A stretch of DNA of 64,000 nucleotides from Azolla caroliniana (Eukaryota; Polypodiophyta), in contig JBHGNT010000002.1 of assembly GCA_043228905.1 (NCBI GenBank), forward strand, positions 22,010,001-22,074,000, written 5' to 3'. The notes beneath the pieces were generated by a model. The model had not been told where the DNA came from, did not search any database, and saw only the letters and a list, made by a program, of their open reading frames with translations. The position numbers were made by a program, and so were the translations under genes. Positions 23,201 to 34,496 of the stretch are shown here, piece by piece (position 1 is the first letter of the stretch; every line of letters begins with the position of its first letter).

Positions 23201-24101
23201 CATAACGTCATTAACGTCCTGTAAGTTAATGATATTCTTGATAAGAATAGATAAAAATTGTGTAGAGCACAGATGATTGCCTCAAAATACAGCTAATTAT
23301 ATTGTTGTGCATATTTCCATCAAACATCAAACATCATTCAAAATTAGGGAACATCTAGAAAATGCAAACTTGCCACTACAAGACAAAGACATGTAGGTTT
23401 CTATTGATGCAAACATTCTGCACACTATTTATATCTTCAATGGAATGAATACAAAGGAGGTTTTAGAAAAAATATTCAAACACTATTGAACCAGGGGTTA
23501 GGAAGCAAGTTTTATTATATATCATGAGAGGATCATTCTCAATGGAAAGCTCCACTCTTGGCTAGAATTTATGATCCACTGGGATATAAAAGAATGTGTA
23601 GCTGCTACTCAGAAATGTCAACCTACCAAATTGTTGCCAGAGGAGCTGCCATACATTGTCTTTCAATTGCAAAGGCTTGCAATTGAAACCTACTAAATTC
23701 TCATTTTGCTACCTTGCTTATGTGCTATTAAGGGATATTAAGCCTTAAACTCTTGTAGATTACTTATTAGCTACTTTTCCCCATGCAAAATGCTGGTCAA
23801 CTCAGGACTATTCCCTGCTTTCACATGTACCAGGAGATGGCAGGATGCAATGATAAATTGTTTTGCATAATCAATTCCAAGTTCGCTGATATGTCAAGAT
23901 TGTTATTGCCCCAAACGTATATTAAATTTTCATGAATTCTGCCCAAAGATAGCTACATCATTTATTTGTTCATCTCTAAATCCTGGTGATTAGTACAGAT
24001 GTTAGATTTTGTATTTTCTTATCATGTATAAATGCTGATGCAAGTACTCAAATCTGCAGATATATTTAAGCTTAGACATTACACACCTTTTTGGAGGCCA
24101 T
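14213..24101 (-). CDS. DRC2: Dynein regulatory complex subunit 2 (CCDC65/FAP250 homolog), 15 exons
   Basis: Coding exons in transcript order: 24101-24087, 23148-23074, 22976-22917, 22827-22696, 22604-22470, 22253-22155, 21232-21137, 21048-20959, 20852-20698, 19768-19648, 18034-17939, 17818-17750, 16430-16269, 16193-16050 and 14326-14213. All introns are GT-AG, all junctions keep the frame, and the stop is TAG 14215-14213. The product is about 520 aa, against 484 aa in human. It starts MASKK, is K/E-rich and coiled-coil throughout, and carries the family landmark WRKIMRAAKTAELHKDIEAI (exon 4), followed by LSEAEKQRELAFSKHL, NKNTEEYNVLKISLE, HYQVLKRKI, ENILKLG and LELEQEKIFPF. DRC2 pairs with DRC1/DRC4 as a scaffold of the nexin link in 9+2 axonemes. 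Introns reach 1.9 kb and are AT-rich without nested elements. Exon boundaries were read by eye, and the weakest is the exon 13 acceptor. Confidence 0.92.
16909..16985 (-). pseudogene. Duplicated DRC2 pseudo-exon in intron 12
   Basis: This repeats the acceptor and first part of exon 13 (CAG, GTTTCTTG, then GGTTCAAAG and an AAGGAAGG-type stretch) but reads GTT TCT TGA where the real exon has TGT, so its inclusion would end the protein. A third, shorter copy of the acceptor lies at about 16483-16520. Flanking intron blocks are duplicated too: CTGGGGTACATG at 16747 and CTGGGGAACATG at 17131. Confidence 0.75.
17056..17118. repeat. CA-type microsatellite inside DRC2 intron 12
   Basis: CACACA and CAAACA repeats. 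Confidence 0.85.
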
Positions 24102-24698
24102 AGCTTCTGTCCAAAAGATTAACTAGAGAACACCCTGAAATCACCAAAAATCAATCAATAAACCAATCTGAATCTCTCTCTTTCTTCATAGGATATGGGA
24201 GCTTCCTCAACATTGATATGCCATGTTGACTCTAGATTCTTAAGATAGCTGGCAAGTAGAAGGATATTTCTTGACCCAACTATTTATTTGTCTCATTCCA
24301 GACACTTTTGGTATGCAGATGATCACATAGAAGATGGTGCATGCATCAAATGATGAATTGCCCAAGATCGAGCACAATTCCCCACGAAAATCACTGACTG
24401 TACTGATGCCATACATCATCATCCTATGAGAGAGGCCATGGGCTGAAAGAATTTACCTCTCCCATATATCTACAAGAATTTACTTTTTATTCATATATTT
24501 TGAGGAGAGAGAGAGAGAGGGAGCGTTACCTGCACGTCGTCTTCTCGGGAGAGAACGCTGTAGCAGAGACAGAGACAGTTATTTATATACGTATGTATAT
24601 GTAATGTATGTATATATGTATATATGTATATATACATACATATGTATATATATATACATATGTATATACATACATACATATGTGTGTGTGTGTATATA
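24102..24698 (-). promoter_or_regulatory. DRC2 5' flank, with TA/CA microsatellite
   Basis: Upstream of the DRC2 start codon. About 24510-24520 is a GA run and 24575-24697 is a TATA/CATA/GTGT microsatellite, into which the DNA transposon at 24699 appears to have inserted. I cannot place a TATA box or transcription start with confidence. Confidence 0.35.
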
Positions 24699-24789
24699 TC
24701 GACGTGTCTAACTACTACCAAATATTAAAGAGGGAACGGACGGTGCAGGTCCCTCGCGTGCGATTTGCATTGTCCGATGTGGATATAAA

Positions 24790-25000
24790 AAAAAGAGCAC
24801 GCTCAAAATTTCACTTTATGGGGAGCCAGAGGAGCCCAACTCAACTAAAGGCAAGGGCCCTAGGAGCCCAACTCAACTATAGCAGGAGCCCAAGCAGACT
24901 GACCCAACTGAAGCAGGAGCCTGAGGAGCCCGACTCACCTAAGGTAGTAGACCGAGGAGCTCGACTTACCTGAGGTAGGAGCCCGACTCTGACCCATATA
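24790..25000 (+). repeat. Left subterminal repeats of the DNA transposon
   Basis: About eight copies of RGGAGCCCRACTC-like words. The counterpart at 35470-35575, in inverse orientation, has GGGCTCCTGGTGACAG and GTCGGGCTCCTA words. Confidence 0.6.
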
Positions 25001-25224
25001 TATATATAGATTGTGGTGTGGGAAGAGAATTTTGAAATTTTATTTCTATGTTGAGCGAGGGCGGGGAAAATAGAGAACATGATTGTGCAAATTGAAACCC
25101 TAACAGTTGGTTTAGGGTTTTAAGGTTTAGGTTGTTGCTAATGATTCTGTCAGTCAGGTATTTCTCTCTTCTTTTGTTTTCCACCCTCTCTTCATTTATT
25201 TATTTTTGGTTCAGGTAGAAGTTG

Positions 25225-25462
25225 TAGTCACTTCTCTCTAGCATCTCTCACTAGAGGCGCCTCTTGGGAAAGAGGTCGAGTCTTAATTACTTAAAGAATA
25301 TGTGTCATAGGATATTAACTTCTATGACACACTAGTTACTATACAAGGAGGTGGGATGGTCACACACCTGAGTATCCTAGAGTGTGTTCCCACACATGGG
25401 AAGTTGAGTTTGATTCTCATCATCAACAACATTCTTTGATTATTCACTTCATATAGGCTCAA
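25225..25462 (-). mobile_element. Partial solo LTR of the copia4 family
   Basis: Resembles the copia4 LTR from TAGTCACYTTCTCTCTA to AGTTGAGTTTGATTCTCA, including TATGACACACTAGTTACTATA and GTGTGTTCCCACAC. The GA-rich end is missing. Confidence 0.75.
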
Positions 25463-26203
25463 ATGGAACCTTTGTGAATGCAGTTTTTTGGGAAAATTTT
25501 GGCAAGGAATAAAAAACACCAAGTTTTGCAAGCAAGGATCATATAATCATTTGCAAGTTGGACAATGTGGAGATGATGACCTGAATAGTTGCAGGTGTGA
25601 ACAATACACATATAGAAGTTAATCCTATTAGTAACTTGAGCTCACAAAGTTATTGATGCTTCACAAAGGTGGGAACATGATTGAAGATAATGACAAGGCA
25701 ATAATGCTTACTCAAAGAACACGAGGTATAATATAGTGTAATTTAGATTCTATTTCTTTTATTTTAATTCGTATTGTAATAAGTAACCCCAAGTTTTCAC
25801 TTATGAACATTGAGTGTTGTCCTAGGACTCAGGAGGTAGTATTTGGAAGCACCCACATTGCAGTATCATTTGCACTTCAATATTTGGAAAAGCACATGTA
25901 ACTTTTGAAGGGTTTAGGGAACTTCCAAATGTCAAGATGTTTTGGAATAAAACTATAAAGGAACTAATTCTAAGTTATCTTGACAAATTTAGACGATAAT
26001 TTGATAAAATTAGTTATTACTATTATTGAACTCCAATTTATTTTTGCAAAATTGTTTTTTTGGGTAAAAGAAAAACCATTGATACTCAAATTCATGTTAT
26101 ATATATAACATAATTCGATATTAGATATGAAATGTAAGGTACAGGATGTTTTTGTCTTGATAACATGGATTTGTGAATATGGTAGGTTATATTGCATTTT
26201 CAG
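25463..26203. other. AT-rich stretch without a recognisable gene
   Basis: I looked for upstream CDPK exons here and saw none. The last bases (up to 26203) form a plausible intron end, TTGCATTTTCAG. Confidence 0.5.
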
Positions 26204-26380
26204 GATGGAAGAATCAACTATGATGAGTTTGCAGCTATGATGAGGAAAGGGGTTGGAAAACTTGAAGGGAGGTTGAATGAAGTATTGCGAGATGATGCAG
26301 ATCGATGGTGTGGTGCGGAATATAGAAACCTTCTAATGACACTAGTAGAGGTTGTTGATTCCTTATCAAGGACCTCGTAG
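26204..26380 (+). pseudogene. Captured calcium-dependent protein kinase (CDPK) last-exon fragment
   Basis: Begins exactly after an intron-like acceptor (TTTTCAG) with DGRINYDEFAAMMRKG, the second part of the fourth EF-hand loop and exit helix of plant CDPKs. The rest (GKLEGRLNEVLRDDADRW to a TAG at 26378) is not a typical CDPK tail. No kinase or other EF-hand exon is in the window. The fragment sits inside the inverted-repeat transposon, so capture by the transposon is the best reading. Confidence 0.7.
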
Positions 26381-26835
26381 TTGAAAGTTATCACAAGCTT
26401 TGCTCCATACAGAGATCACCGGAGTTTCGATCATGGGTTATAGTCTCAGAGACATGGACATGGTAATGAAACTAATACTGGTAGAAGTTCAAGACTATAT
26501 CAACCATATTAGTTGCAATCTTCCATGAAATTGGCATATAATGGGTATATTGAACACAATAGTTTCTTTTACCTTAGATTCATTGTTTCAATCACGTTAG
26601 TATTGCTCTGGTGGTGGAATGAACACAATTCTAGTGTTTCTACTGTGTAGTAATATATTGATACTGGTACTCTAGGGAGATGTATGTATGGAAATTTATT
26701 TTTACACGCTAATATGGAATCTTTCATGTGGAATTGAAATGTTATAGGTGCCAATGTTTTTGGTACTCTTTAGTAGTTGTTTGCTATGTCAATTTAACCT
26801 TGGAAATTCCAAGTGGTGTCCAATGCTTCCTACAA

Positions 26836-27180
26836 GTTTGAAAATGTGAATGTGTTATTGTGTCATTTCTTCTTGTGTTGGTTGATGATCCATAGGTAGT
26901 AGTATTCCATGGTATAAAGTCAAAGAACCAAGAAAATGCGCAAATTATGAAAGCTAATTTTACATGGAACATGAGTGAGTTGCATACTATTGTGACTAGA
27001 GTGAATGAGTGAATTTGAAAATGTGAAAGTGTCATTTCTTCTTGTGTTGGCTCATGATCCATAGGTAGAGTATTCCATGGTATAAAGTGAAAGAATCAAG
27101 AAAAAGCCCAAATTATGAGAGTTAACTTTACTTGGAACTTGTGAGTTGCATATTAAAGTGACAATCAAACATAGCCCAAA
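26836..27180 (+). repeat. Tandem duplication of about 175 bp
   Basis: 26836-27010 and 27011-27180 share GTGTCATTTCTTCTTGTGTTG, GATCCATAGGTAG, TATTCCATGGTATAAAGT and GAGTTGCATA. They are followed at about 27170-27227 by a tRNA-like A box (AGCCCAAATGGTAAGAGC) and a B-box-like GAGTTCAAT. 27228-27740 shows no gene. Confidence 0.75.
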
Positions 27181-27745
27181 TGGTAAGAGCTAACTTTACT
27201 TGAACAAAAGTGTTATGAGTTCAATGCAGATTAGAAGGATCATAGGGTAAAAGATATACAATTGCAAAAGACGAGAATTCATCTTGTTGTAACATGTAAA
27301 TGCGAAACTATGATATAATAATTGTGGAAGCTAAGTGACCATCTAGGGAGAAGTGGTGGTGCTTGCCATTCTACTTTTATTTGTCAAATGAGCTCTTGAA
27401 AGTTGTAAAAAGAAGTGAGCTCATTATTAGCTATTAAAAGAAGTGAACAAATCTCAAGGATGCATGGGGCCCCTATGTTGACAACATTGTTAATTCTTTG
27501 GCTACCAGAACATGTCATGAGGAGACCATCCTTTGACTTGTATTTCCACAAATAAACTAGTATTTGCTTCCAATATTGTTTGAGCTACAAAATCATGGAT
27601 ATGTGACATCAAGCTATTTTGAACTAGACAAACATTAAATAAATAACTCTTTTGACTTTCTATAAAGACCTATTTGGTTGTATCATGTTGCCAAAATAGT
27701 TCAAAGGAATTCCACCTCAAATTCTTGCATGCATTCTTGGCTAAG

Positions 27746-27799
27746 TGTAAAGAATAAGATATGATTCTGTGCAGCGGAAGAGATGTGTGTGTGTGTCGT

Positions 27800-27862
<63 letters not shown>

Positions 27863-28138
27863 ACAATATATATAGAAAACAACCGAAAAACTGTATTCAC
27901 AAGAACAAGAATGAACCAACTATTACAAATAGGAGGAGAGAGGTGCTAATGTAGTCACCTTCTCTCTATACAACCACCACTTACTAAAGAGTGGTGGAGA
28001 CTTAACTACACTAAATATGTGTCATAGAACTTTAAGGTTCTATGACACACTAGTTACTATATTAGGAGGTGGGGCGTTCACACTTGAGTATACTACGGTG
28101 TGTTCCCACACTAGGGAAGTTGAGTTTGATTCTCAACA
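27746..28138 (-). repeat. 3' LTR of copia4
   Basis: 393 bp, TGTTGAGAATC...TTCTTTACA on the minus strand. Contains a long GA run (about 27800-27860) that makes it longer than the 5' LTR. Confidence 0.92.
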
Positions 28139-29396
28139 CGCCCCCTCAAACGCAACTTCCACTTGTCGAATAGTTGGTTCCAACTGGTCTTCGGGTTGGC
28201 TTTGTCTTTGGATGGCCGGCTTCGGATTGGTAACTCTGCAACGGTCAACGTCGTGTAGGACAGTTCCATACTCCCCCTCAAGCTCGACTGGTTAGCGGTT
28301 GAGAGACCTAGGTTCGTCGTGAACTGCAACAGCTTGTCGATCCCAATGGGCTTTGTGAATATGTCGACCATTTGCAGATTTGTGCTGATGTGTTGTAGGT
28401 CGATGTCTCCGGCGAAGACACGTTCTCAGATGAAATGATAGTGCACCTCAATGTGCTTAGTCCGAGCGTGGAAAATTGGGTTTCAGGCCAAGTGGATGAT
28501 GCTCATGTTGTTGCAATATAGGAGAATCAAATCCTTAATGGGAACACCCAGATCCTTTAATATTCTCTTAAGCCAAACAACTTCACATGCAGCGACAACC
28601 GCGCCCTTGTATTCGGCTTCTGTGCTCGATAGTGCGACTGTCAGCTGCTTCTTACTGGTCCAAGATATGGCTCCGGTACTGAGGGAGAATATGAATCCTG
28701 ATGTTGATCGTTTGTCGGCTTTGTAACCTGCCCAATTGGCATCGGTGTACCATTGGAGCCGAATCGTTATGGATGTTCTGTAGAGGATGCTGAAATCCAT
28801 GGTCCCACTCACATACCTTAGTACTCGCTCAACACAGTCGAGATGAATGTCACGTGGATTCTACATGAACTGGCTAACGAGGCCAACTGGATAGTTGAGG
28901 TCGGGTCGAGTAATAGTGAGGTAGATTAGGCTTCCGACTAGCTAACGATGGAAAGTTGGCTCACACTCTTCTGTGTCAGAATCGACATCTAGCTTTAGGT
29001 TTCGACTGAGAGGGGTAGCGATGGGCTTACACTCTGTCATCCCAAACTTGTAAAGAAGATTGAGGATATAGTGTCATTGGGAGATCATGATGCCGTCAGG
29101 AGTTCGAATTACTTCTATCCCTAGAAAGTAATGAAGCTCCTTCATGTCTTTCATTTAGAATCGGCCGGCGAGTAGCTTCTTGGTATGCTCGATATTGCCA
29201 ATGCGCTCTCCTCCAATGACCAAGTCGTGCAGATAAATTATGATGAATAGATGTCCTCTCGATTCGCTCCGGATGAATAGTTTCCTCTTCTACCGCATAT
29301 GGTAGATCCTTGCCACCGTCTGAACACTTTGCTCTTCTACCGCATATGGTAGATCCAGGTGTGCATGGAGAAGTCGTTGATGAATATCACATAATA
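28139..29396 (-). pseudogene. copia4 RT C-terminal part and RNase H
   Basis: Minus strand: MKDMKELHYFLGIEVI, then NPRDIHLDCVERVLRYVSG, then RNase H with YTDANWAGYKADKRSTSGF, LSSTEAEYKGAV and TKHIEVHYHFI, ending in the VDIFTKPI tail. Several in-frame stops. Near 29400 a 26-bp duplicated word (TCTACCGCATATGGTAGATC) sits at the internal deletion junction. The integrase fragment next to element B reads SMHTWIYHMR. Confidence 0.85.
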
Positions 29397-29400
29397 CCGG

Positions 29401-30126
29401 TGTCGTAGTGTATTTTGTACACTACGTGAAAAACGTATATAGTATTAGATTCAATAAAAAATGAAGAAATAGAAGAAAATAGCAAAATAAATGGAACATG
29501 CATAGGGCAAGATTCGAACCTTGCACCTCCATGTTAATAATGTAATGTCTTACTATTACACTAGCATTTCATTAGTGTTAAAGCATAGATGTCCCACATA
29601 GAAAGGTAAATTCACGCTAGGATAAACATTAGAAAAACGCATAACAAAAGAAAAAGCTACACATACACATTTAGCGTGCATGATAAAAAACGCACAAGTT
29701 AGAAAAAAGCATGATCACTTTAGATAAAGCATATAGTCTATCTATAGGAAAAGCATGGGGTCTATAGTTAGAGAAAAAGCATGGATTACTAAGACTTCCT
29801 CATCACTACATAAGGATGGGAAGCACAATGTAATTATGTGTGAAATACTTGGAAACTGGATATGTTTCTAAAAAACACCAATTAATAAACTATACTCGTG
29901 GGATTCACGAGAATTCTATATCATTCTCTTTCAACCGAAGTTTATATTCTTATATTCATATTGATTAATCTAATACAATACACTCGTGGGATTCACGAGT
30001 TTGCTATAACTCTTTCTTACAACATATTTATATTCTTATTAGCCTTAAAACTCTCCTCTTCCTAGTCCAAAACCCTTGCGGTTCCCACCTGACTCACGCA
30101 ACGATCTGGCGCCGAAAGGCACGACA
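29401..30126 (+). repeat. 5' LTR of element B
   Basis: 726 bp, TGTCGTAGTG...AAAGGCACGACA. Has a 9-bp-stem hairpin at its very start (29404-29426), an antisense tRNA-like module (29506-29574), and two CTCGTG-GGATT-CACGAG hairpins (29895-29911 and 29983-29999). Confidence 0.95.
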
Positions 30127-30165
30127 CAAGTTGGTGAACCCGACGTGAAGGCGGGTGGCAAGGAG

Positions 30166-32187
30166 ATGGAGAATCAACAAGAGGCGATGAACATGATGAT
30201 GATAATGTTTGAGCGGATGCAACAAGAACAACGTGCGATGTCGGAGATGAAGGCGGCAGTAGAGCGGCTCGTACAACGAAACGGGGAATTCAACGGTAAG
30301 GGTGTGTCACGCTACCTACGTGAATATAAGGCGGAGATGATGCAATATCGGATACCGGAAGGATTGCAAGTGATATCCTTTAGTCGGGTGGCCTCGGACG
30401 AACTACAAGAGAGAATCCACAAGATACAACAACAAAACTCGACATGGGAGTCCTTTGAAGAAGCTTTACGGGAGGCATATGACTATGAGAGATGGACGGG
30501 ACGAGATCGATGAGAATTCGACGAATGGGTGGCGTCGGAGAAGACTCACCGAAGTGCAACGCAAGCGTTCCTAGAGTTCGAGCATCGTTTTGCTCGACTC
30601 TCGGAGCGGGAACGAAGATTGGTGGGAGAAGATAAAGTCTTAATGTTCGTAAGATCGATCGATCGAAAAGAAAGGATGGACATCGGGATCGAACTCGAAG
30701 ATGATGACGGTGCGAACGGTCTTACCGAGGATTGGGCCAAAGTCGAAAGGGTATGCCGAAGACATGATGAAAGGAAGCTGAGAATCTCGTCAACAACGAC
30801 ATGGCCCATGAAGGATGGTCGATTGAGGAAAAACGATGAAGCCAATATGAAGGCCGAAATACAACATGATGGTACCACGGGAGAAAGAGTGGAACAAGAC
30901 ACCCACTCGTCTTGTGAAAGAACGATGGCGAAGGATAAGGCCGATAATTCAAGTGTAGAAGGAAATTTCGGGATACAAGTGCCTGAGACATCGGGTCAAA
31001 AAGGGGTAAGCATAATAGATGTTTGCATAATTGATGCAGATAAAGAGTGTGAAGCGGATGTGATTAAGGAGGTAGCCACAAAAGACGAAATCGAATCGGA
31101 GGTGGCTATGGACGAATCAATGGCGGATTGCCATATCGAGACTTCCCCACCACTGATTCCAGAGACTCCGGCGGTTGCGATCGAAAGGCAACGTGAGACC
31201 GAAGAGACGGAAGGTGGCGGAGAGAAAACGAATGTCGAAGCCGACGAATACGATGAAGAGATAGCCGAGAAGAATGCTAAGGGTGAAACTACGAAAGAAG
31301 GTAATACCGAGGATTCATGCCAACAATATCTAGAGACTTCGGCGGTTGTGTCCGAGAACCAACGTGAGACCGGAGAGACGGGAGATGGCGGCGAGGAAGG
31401 TAAAGTCGGAAGTCGGTTCGGATGGAAAATGATCCATCCGAAATTCCAATCTAAAAGAACGTGCGACAATGCGGAGGTCGGGACTACGACGGGAGAAGCG
31501 CGTAATACAGAGCACGCTCTACGGCGAATAAAGAAACGCGTGTTATGGCGAATAAAGAAGCACGCGCTACGGCGAGAAAAGAAGCATGCATTACAACCAC
31601 ACGAGGACCGAACAACGAGCACATATCGGAGGACCTACGTAGCGAACAACGGAAAGAAGTGCCAAACGTCGAACCGGACAAGGCAGGTGAAAACGAAGAA
31701 AAGAAAGCAAATCCGGACGAAAAGAAAAGAAAAGAAACCGACCCGAAAGAGCACTGAATCGGTAAAAACCGATCAACCGAGTCCGGATCGACCGAATACA
31801 AATCGGAAAGGAAGCCGAACTAAACGAAAGACGATCCGACGAGACCGAATCGGAAGTAAGCTAATCCGACTAAACCGAAAATCCGAAAAGAAGTCGAGAT
31901 TGATGAAGAAAAGAAAGAGGGCAAGAAAAGATACTACCGCGGATGACAAGGACCAAGCGGGCCATGCAAAAAGCGAACGAAGACTATGGTGGATCGGATG
32001 TCGACAATGGTTCGGGTGGAAAGAATGGATGTGCTCCAAATGGAGAGACAAAGTCAACATAACAAGAGAAGTCGAGGGTACTACGAGCCGGCAACGAAAC
32101 CAATCGGGTAGAGACCGGACGGAGGAGACTAACAAACACCAACAACTTCGGCACATACCGGAGGATGTGCGGGTTTGGAGGGGGTGA
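30166..32187 (+). pseudogene. Gag polyprotein of element B, one premature stop
   Basis: Starts MENQQEAMNMMM shortly after the primer site. The capsid core has FNGKGVSRYLREYKAEM, TWESFEEALREAY, FLEFEHRFARL, KVLMFVRSID and GLTEDWAKVERVCRR, colinear with the Gags of A, C and D. A long low-complexity acidic then very basic region follows, ending in a Trp/Cys-rich block with WMCSKW. TGA at 30511-30513 (explicable as CGA to TGA) is the only break in about 670 codons. No zinc knuckle, protease or RT. The last codons overlap the pre-PPT hairpin. Confidence 0.88.
32151..32170 (+). promoter_or_regulatory. Pre-PPT hairpin of element B
   Basis: GCACATACCGGAGGATGTGC: 6-bp perfect stem, loop ACCGGAGG, followed within 20 bases by the polypurine tract and the 3' LTR. 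Confidence 0.85.
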
Positions 32188-32188
32188 G

Positions 32189-32914
32189 TGTCGTAGTGTA
32201 TTTTGTACACTACGTGAAAAACGTATATAGTATTAGATTCAATAAAAAATGAAGAAATAGAAGAAAATAGCAAAATAAATGGAACATGCATAGGGCAAGA
32301 TTCGAACCTTGCACCTCCATGTTAATAATGTAATGTCTTACTATTACACTAGCATTTCATTAGTGTTAAAGCATAGATGTCCCACATAGAAAGGTAAATT
32401 CACGCTAGGATAAACATTAGAAAAACGCATAACAAAAGAAAAAGCTACACATACACATTTAGCGTGCATGATAAAAAACGCACAAGTTAGAAAAAAGCAT
32501 GATCACTTTAGATAAAGCATATAGTCTATCTATAGGAAAAGCATGGGGTCTATAGTTAGAGAAAAAGCATGGATTACTAAGACTTCCTCATCACTACATA
32601 AGGATGGGAAGCACAATGTAATTATGTGTGAAATACTTGGAAACTGGATATGTTTCTAAAAAACACCAATTAATAAACTATACTCGTGGGATTCACGAGA
32701 ATTCTATATCATTCTCTTTCAACCGAAGTTTATATTCTTATATTCATATTGATTAATCTAATACAATACACTCGTGGGATTCACGAGTTTGCTATAACTC
32801 TTTCTTACAACATATTTATATTCTTATTAGCCTTAAAACTCTCCTCTTCCTAGTCCAAAACCCTTGCGGTTCCCACCTGACTCACGCAACGATCTGGCGC
32901 CGAAAGGCACGACA
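32189..32914 (+). repeat. 3' LTR of element B
   Basis: 726 bp, apparently identical to the 5' LTR. Confidence 0.95.
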
Positions 32915-32918
32915 CCGG

Positions 32919-34326
32919 CAACCACCAAATGTTGCCGTTTGGCCCTATACATTTGAATGTACTACATCTAGGATCCTTTTGCTCACGTTCCTCTCTTTTG
33001 GGAACGGTTGACGATGATGTTTTCCGAAATTGACAGGCTTCACATACACTTACAATCTCCTTTTCGGTAAAAGTCGGGAGTCTGATGACAACTCCTTTCA
33101 ACTGCATTCCTTTGGGCTTTTGGGGATTGATGTGGCCGATTCCTTTGTGCCACAACTCTATGTCGGTGTCCACTTTACAGCCCTTGGCATACATTGCCGA
33201 TTTCATCTCGTGAGAATCGAGGTTGAACATTCAGCCTTCTCTTCGACCATGAGCGATATTTCAGCCTCCGTCATTGAATCAAACTTGCATGCCTTGTTCC
33301 ACGATCTGGCCGACCGAGACCAGATTCTTCATTATAGTTGGAACATGCAAGACGTTACCCACATGCTGAATGGGGTGAATTGTGTCATCCCCAGTTTCCA
33401 CATATCCGGGCTCTCGAAACCAATCTTCATGAGACGTCATGTGATTGGATGCACCCGAATCGACAAAACATACATTAAATTTTTCCGAGTTGGAGGTACT
33501 TGTCGGACATGCTGCCATCATTGAATTCGCTCTGTGTCGCATCATGAACATTCCATCACGATCTTCGTAATTGGAGTTTGAGGTGCAGTTGGTGAGTTGC
33601 CGGCTTGTGAAGGACGACTCACTCTTCTTCTGTCAACACTTTGCCTCATATTGGCCGAATTTGCCACAATATCCACACTGGGCGGAATTGTTTTGTCGGA
33701 TGGGGGCGGCATGATTGCTCCCCCTTCTACCAGATGCTCTGCCTCGCGCGTTCAACACGTCTTATTGGTAGTAGAAATTGTGTTCTCAAGGTTGTTCCTA
33801 GTTGTATTAGCCTTGGCCAAATCAGCCACTTCTTCCCCGACCTTGTCATCTTCCTCCATTGAAATTCGGATAGAGCATGTGTCCTTGCACATTGCTTCTT
33901 GTCCGAACATAATTTTCTTCGACTAGTAGCATCGACTAGAGATCGAAGAAGGTGGGAGGATTCTCCGTCGCGAGGATGACTGACCTTATCACGCCGAACC
34001 GAGGTGCTAAGCCACCGATGCATATTTGCACCGATTCATCGTTGTCGATGTTGACGTTGATTGACCCGAGGGAGTCACACAACTCCTTGATCTTCAAGGT
34101 GTAGCTTCCGATTGATATGTCCCTCTGTTGTATACTATTCAACTCTTGACGAAGTTGAAGCTTTCTTGCGGTCATGTTGGCCGCGAATATCTTTTTGAGA
34201 TTCCCCCATGTCTCCTTTGGTGTTTTGGCCTCTTGGATACCCACCGAGAAGGTATTGGCGCATCTTGTATTCCCAAGATACAAAGTTGTTTGTGTCGAGT
34301 TTCTCGGTGGGAAGAGCGCTTCCCAT
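32919..34326 (-). pseudogene. copia4 gag, protease and integrase N-terminus
   Basis: Gag starts MGSALPTEKLDTNNFVSWEY (34326), then a UBN2-type segment with ETWGNLKKIFAAN and LNSIQQRD. Protease: VCFVDSGASNHMTSHEDWF near 33450. GAG-pre-integrase: ELWHKGIGHINPQ and CEACQFRK near 33100. Frameshifts occur near 34140 and between gag and protease. Joins the fragment right of 28139 across element B. Confidence 0.87.
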
Positions 34327-34496
34327 ATGAGTATTGATGTTGATTGATTTGTATTGAGTGGGTTTTCTTCTTCTCTTGATACGAACAGTGCAGGTTGTTG
34401 TTACAATGATCGGTCGGTTCTTCTTGAACGTAGAGTTAGACACAACACACACGGATATGATAGGCTTGGATCAAGCTACCAAGCGCTTTGATACCA

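Larger units (their letters stand above)
29401..32914 (+). mobile_element. Gag-only LTR retrotransposon B (non-autonomous)
   Basis: Two 726-bp LTRs with no difference that I can see by eye, primer site TTGGTGAACCCGACGTGAA, one Gag-type reading frame, the pre-PPT hairpin, and polypurine tract GGAGGGGGTGAG. It is flanked by the 4-bp duplication CCGG (29397-29400 and 32915-32918), and the copia4 reading frame continues cleanly across a single CCGG. There is no protease or polymerase. Matches the TR-GAG class, to be mobilised in trans. Confidence 0.93.

Noticed and set aside
26204-26380. A real CDPK gene
   Set aside because: No kinase domain, no other EF-hand exons on either side, and an untypical C-terminus; best read as a captured fragment.
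29506-29574. Functional tRNA gene in the B LTR
   Set aside because: B-box and T-arm-like stem are present, but acceptor and anticodon stems do not form cleanly.
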